A stretch of 64,000 nt of DNA, from positions 496,001-560,000 of the forward strand of contig JANBVO010000021.1 of NCBI GenBank assembly GCA_030052745.1, read 5' to 3'. Made by a program: the position numbers and the translations under genes. How positions within the stretch are numbered: the first letter of the stretch is position 1; every line of letters begins with the position of its first letter. The notes under the pieces are model-generated. The model worked only from the letters and a program-made list of their open reading frames with translations. It ran no database searches and was not told where the DNA came from. The stretch comes from Pleurostoma richardsiae. Its lineage: Eukaryota > Ascomycota > Sordariomycetes > Calosphaeriales > Pleurostomataceae. Positions 60,110 to 64,000 of the stretch are shown one piece after another.

Positions 60110-61253
60110 TTACCACCACCTCTCACAGAGCACTCGGTCGCCGTCCATGCCCAGCCCGGTAGGTGAGGTAAGTTCCTCGACAAACTCGTCCGTCATAGTC
60201 GGTAATCCGCAAATATAGACGACAGCGGACCCCTTTTCCTCACCAACGGCGTCGGCGAGGTCGGCCTTGGAGATCCTCCTCCTCAGGAAAGGCACGTCCC
60301 GGTCACCGCACCGGATAACTCCCCCTTCGCCCTCGTCCCCGCCGCTCCCACCCGTCAGAAACAGCCTCAGCTGGCCCCTCAGCCTCCCCCGGCCGAACGC
60401 CGCCGCCAGCCGCTCCAGGAACAGCATCGCGCCCGCCGTCCTGCCCTCCGGACCCGGGTCCCTCATCGAGTACAGGAACCGCACGTCGCATCCGCCGCGC
60501 TCCCCCGGTGGCAGCTCGGCGAGGTGGCTCACCATGCTCATCAGCGGGTTGACGCCCACGCCGCCGGCCACGAAGACGACCCTCCTCAGCGCCGCCAGAT
60601 CGGGCGGCGGCAGGGTGGGCGGCGGCCAGACGAAGCTGCCGCCCACGCGGACGCGCAGCTCGGTGCCGAGGAGGGAGGTGGGAGGGTCGTCGCGCCAGAG
60701 GTACTGGGCGGCGGGGTTGTCTGGGGATTTCTGGATGGCCAGCTCGAGGTAGGGGTACGCCGGCGAGGAGGGGCCGGGGGTGTCGGCGGTGGAGAGTGCC
60801 TCGGCGCCTGCTCCGTCCTTCTGCGCCGGGAGCACCGCGGCGGAGGGCGGCGAGGTGATGGTGAAGCCGCCGGGTTTAGAGAGGCCGGGCACAAAGGTGT
60901 CGAGCCATTGGCCGGGGAGGAACTGTTGTCAGTTGGGCGGTGGTTAATAGATTGGGATGGTGGGAGGAGGGGGATAGTAAGAAGAGGAAGATAGTGAGTG
61001 GAAGAGGATGGTAGGAAGAGGGGAGAGGGAGCATGCCTTTATGGATCCGGTGCTGGGCGGGATCCCAAGTCGGAATATACGGATGTGGTCGTTTATCTGG
61101 TCGACTTGCCTGATGGTGACGGTGTGCAGGGCCTGGGATGCGTCAGTGATACGGTACTGGCCGTGTCCTGCCAAGTGGGCCGGGAGTGACGGAGCTGCGT
61201 ACCGCATCGCGAGGCTCGGTGGCGGTTCGCTGGGCGTGGTCTGTCTTGCTCAT
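60110..61253 (-). CDS. OXNAD1-like ferredoxin-reductase-fold oxidoreductase, 319 aa
   Basis: Exons 61253-61203, 61132-61037 and 60922-60110. The start MSKTDHAQRTATEPRDA followed by ALHTVTIRQVDQIN is preferred over the ATG inside intron 1 (61207) because fungal homologues begin with a similar RTAxEPR...LHxVT stretch. Intron 1 (70 bp) has branch CACTGAC. Intron 2 (114 bp) has a GC donor (AAG|GCATGC) and CAG acceptor, joining STGSIK to FLPGQWLD; no GT donor is available nearby. Domains: FAD-binding beta-barrel with FLPGQW at residue 50 and GGFTITS at ~68-74, then an NAD-binding lobe with VFVAGGVGVNPLMSM (~165-179), LYSMRD and CGLPTMTDEFVE, ending CERWW, the aromatic terminus typical of the family. 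It probably passes electrons from NAD(P)H through FAD. Partner and location are unknown; human OXNAD1 is mitochondrial. Confidence 0.88.
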
Positions 61254-62690
61254 TGCGGAAGTCTCTCTATAGATGCTCTTCTTCCAGCTCGAGCACGGGG
61301 TGAGCTGGTGATGGGGTCTACAGCCGGCTGTGGTGTTTCTGCTTGCTTGTTGAGAGGAGGAGTGAAAGTGGGGGAAGGATGGCGATTGAGTCGGTTCCGT
61401 TCTGTGTAAGCGCACTCATGCGTCGATGCCGGCTGCCACCGTCGATTATGGCCGCCGCGATGATTTCTTTTCAGCAGTGCATCGTACTCGCTCAGACATA
61501 CAAACTGCAAGAAGTTTGCTCCGTTCGACGGAGTTAGTGTTCTGCGCAGCTATATATCGAGTTCGTCTCTCTTCTCCGCTACTCACAGACACTCCACAAA
61601 CTCTACCCCCTGCCCTGAAAAGCAGCACTGCGTCCATCCATCACACAACGGATTCAATCTGCCACTTTTCATACGACGTGCGCTCTCACCGCGTTTCCGG
61701 CGGTGCGACGAGGTGTCGCGGAGTCTCCAGCCGGGATGAAGGCATCTCGAACGCCGGCGCTCAGGGGGAGCTGGCAGGCGTACAGGAAGAAAATGTGCAC
61801 CAGTTGGTATAGGGAAGATAAAATATGAATCTTTACGTATATGTCAGTAGCCATATAGCTGTTCTATGAGGCCGTAGCAATTGGTAGTGGTCCTGGTCAC
61901 GGACTAGGTGTGAGACACGAGATAAAAAGGAGGCGTTGGGTCCCTCATTTGCTGCAAGCGAACCCACGTATAAACGCAAATGCACTTCCCTCCCCTACCC
62001 GCCGCAGCAGCACCCTCTTCCCCCCCCAGAGCAGCAGTTCCGCCTCGCAAACGCGCCCGGCTCCTCCGATGAAGCCAGAATAGACATGCCGTCTGCATCG
62101 CTCTGGTGCCGACTGGAGATAGACGGTATCTTTGCGAGCGGAGCAGCAGGGGCGCTCCCGGACCAGGTCAGTCACACAAAGGAGGAAAGGCTGGGTGATA
62201 GCCGGGCTGCCTGCCGACCCCCCTCCTCACCTCGGGACTGATCTCGCTGATTCTTCTGCTATTCATCAGACCTCACAATAGCACAGCGGATGAATGCATT
62301 TTATTGTTGGAGAGCTGTTTTCCGGTGTTCCTGTTCCTATTCTCCTGACCCTTTCCACGGGCCACCGGCATTGAATTTTCACCTCAACCCCTTCAAGAGG
62401 GGCATCAACACACCCACCCCTGGGCACTTCACTCCGCCAGCCTCAGGCTGCCGCAGTTGCAAAGGAATCCTCTTCTTCTATCCCGATATCATTTTCGTCT
62501 TGTTCTCCTCCCTAGCCTGATCCTGGTCAAACGCGGGCCTTCTCCTTATCGAACCCCATCTCTTGGACTTCTACACGATCATTTCGATCCTTCACGCATC
62601 AGATCGCCTCCTGCCGATCACCAAAACCTCCACGCTCCTTTATGAGTATTCTATTCCCAATCACGTCCTCGTCTGTCACAGTCACTCAAG
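61254..62690. other. Divergent intergenic region with CT-rich leader
   Basis: No gene is supported. It holds the promoters of the OXNAD1-like gene (minus) and the gene at 62691 (plus). From ~62330 to 62690 the + strand is C/T-rich, a likely leader. A CCCCCCCC run lies near 62018. Confidence 0.5.
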
Positions 62691-64000
62691 ATGGCTCGCT
62701 CCCGCAATCCCAGCGCCTCGAGTCAGATGAAGACTCGAGCGAAGACCGGCCCCTCTGCGGGGGAAACCACTCTCGTTGACGCCTATGGCACCAAACTTAC
62801 TGAAGAGGACCGCATCAAGGCTATCGCCGCCGAAGCAGCCAAGGCCATCAAGCTCGAAGAGAGCAAACCCGTGGCTCTCAAGCAGAACTTGGTGAAGATG
62901 AACCATCCCGTCACCCCACGTGTCCCTACTGGCACGGCGAAGAATCCCATCACCTCATCTGATCACCATAAGATGGCCGGACATGCTTTAGACCATCAGA
63001 ATCAGCCGGTCTCAGCCGGCCAGAACTCATCCAAGCGGGCAATTGTTCGCAAGAAGCCTGATCTCCCGAAACCAATGGCCAATCAACTCTCTGTTGCAGC
63101 AACGCCCGAGCCGATGAAGGAGCAAAACACCAAATCGTCACAGGGCCGGAAGTCCATCAAACCGACATCGACAGTCATCAAAGCTTCAACTCCAAGCAAA
63201 CAGCCAGCAGCTGGTAGCAAGAGGCACCGGGGCAAGTCCGACGCGGATCTGCAGGCCGGGGAGGCACCCAGGAAGAGGATGAGGCAGTCTACTGGAGCCA
63301 AGCCTATCAGCACCCCAGAGCCTGGCCTTTCGCCCAGCGACATTGTCACAGAGATCCAGGATTCCAAAGGCTCGGCAACACTTCGAGTTAAGAAGGGAGT
63401 GAAGAGAGTCGCTGAGGATATCCTTGACATCGGGGAGGAGGAGTACCAGCCAGCTTCCAAGAAGCAGAAGAAGGCCGAGTCGAAGCCTGCTCCAAGAAGA
63501 ATAATCAGGCTCACAAAGCCCTCGTCTGAGAAGCATCCCCGCCAGCTGCCCACACCATCCAGCAGCACAACTCCTCCGGGGGCTACCTCAGGTCCTCATT
63601 CGCCCGAGAACGGAGAAGAGCAGCTAGATGGTCCCGTAATCATCCCGGATAGCGACGCCGAGGATGCCGGGTCCATTGAGGCAGAGGGCAGCAGAAGTCA
63701 GCACCGGCGGTCCTGCTCGTCTAGTAGGGCTGCCAAGAAGGATGATTCTATCAGCCAACACCAACCTCGACGTGCCGCCGAGAACGGCGCCGCCCCCGTG
63801 CGTGTGCTTAAAACTGCGCCCGGACATGCTTCTACCAGTGCCAACCCCAAGCGCCCGACGAGCTTCCCAAGCACCATGCCCAACGGCGTCTTCGAGCTCG
63901 CAGGCTTGTACGCCGAGAGCTGGGAGCAGTCCAGCTTTGCACACATCGATCCTGCGACCTACAACGATCCAAGCTTCGGCTCATATACCAGAGCGCCTGT
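62691..64000 (+). CDS. Unassigned basic, disordered nuclear-type protein (5' part; runs off the window)
   Basis: An ATG after a CT-rich leader opens a frame with no stop to the window end, giving 436 residues and continuing. There is no intron signal in this part. The N-terminus MARSRNPSASSQMKTRAKTG is basic. Residues ~30-60 form a short ordered helix (EEDRIKAIAAEAAKAIKLEE). Most of the rest is rich in K, S, P, Q and R, with several candidate nuclear localisation signals (APRKRMRQ, SKKQKKAESKPAPRRIIR) and one short acidic motif, VIIPDSDAEDAGSIE, that resembles a hydrophobic-rich SUMO-interacting motif. The last ~40 residues before the window edge (MPNGVFELAGLYAESWEQ) look ordered and may start a domain lying outside the window. 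I do not recognise the family. The frame length and codon use make it clearly coding. Confidence 0.8.
   Translation, partial: MARSRNPSASSQMKTRAKTGPSAGETTLVDAYGTKLTEEDRIKAIAAEAAKAIKLEESKPVALKQNLVKMNHPVTPRVPTGTAKNPITSSDHHKMAGHALDHQNQPVSAGQNSSKRAIVRKKPDLPKPMANQLSVAATPEPMKEQNTKSSQGRKSIKPTSTVIKASTPSKQPAAGSKRHRGKSDADLQAGEAPRKRMRQSTGAKPISTPEPGLSPSDIVTEIQDSKGSATLRVKKGVKRVAEDILDIGEEEYQPASKKQKKAESKPAPRRIIRLTKPSSEKHPRQLPTPSSSTTPPGATSGPHSPENGEEQLDGPVIIPDSDAEDAGSIEAEGSRSQHRRSCSSSRAAKKDDSISQHQPRRAAENGAAPVRVLKTAPGHASTSANPKRPTSFPSTMPNGVFELAGLYAESWEQSSFAHIDPATYNDPSFGSYTRAP

Noticed and set aside
61205-61207. ATG at 61207 as the start of the OXNAD1-like gene
   Set aside because: Reading through from it gives a non-conserved leader, while the upstream ATG plus a 70-bp intron with a CTGAC branch gives the family-like N-terminus.

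Overview
The window looks like a chromosome segment of a filamentous ascomycete (Pezizomycotina). Genes are intron-bearing with short introns (about 42-140 bp, GT...CTRAC...AG). The DNA is moderately GC-rich. Several proteins are typical of this group: a FlbD/RCA-1 Myb regulator, an O-GlcNAc-transferase-like GT41 protein, a GtaA-type secreted glutaminase and a DUF7918-like protein. TACCTAGGTACC-type motif clusters in the long intergenic DNA fit a Sordariomycete, but I cannot name the species. I see no tRNA, rRNA, CRISPR, transposon, LTR or other virus-like element.

Layout: (1) 1-4.8 kb, + strand: the 3' end of an NCBP3-like RNA-binding gene, then an unassigned coiled-coil protein. (2) 4.8-27 kb: a very gene-poor stretch with one confident gene, flbD (13.3-14.3 kb, minus), flanked by 8.5 kb and 12.7 kb without recognisable coding sequence. 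(3) 27-40.6 kb, all minus: OGT-like GT41 protein, SEC23 (eight exons) and a conserved protein of unknown function. (4) 41.5-49.4 kb: NatB catalytic subunit NAA20 (+), an SDR oxidoreductase (-), secreted glutaminase (+) and a Tra2-like RRM/RGG protein (+). (5) 51.6-64 kb: a low-complexity protein with a tandem KPEPG array (+), SEC39 (-) head-to-head with an NDUFS5-like complex I subunit (+), a DUF7918-like protein (+), an OXNAD1-like flavin reductase (-), and the 5' part of an unassigned basic protein that runs off the window.

Most genes are housekeeping: COPII coat (SEC23), Dsl1 tether (SEC39), complex I, N-terminal acetylation and RNA processing. They are not an operon or a pathway cluster. 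Exon models were built by hand from splice consensus, reading phase and family conservation; all junctions preserve frame. The points that most deserve a second look are the gene desert around flbD, tandem NAGNAG acceptors in the Tra2-like and NCBP3-like genes, a GC-AG intron in the OXNAD1-like gene, a tandem array of SUMO-consensus-like KPEPG octapeptides, a five-copy ELFPxK motif series, and stop-free 3n introns. I found no convincing new multi-gene system.
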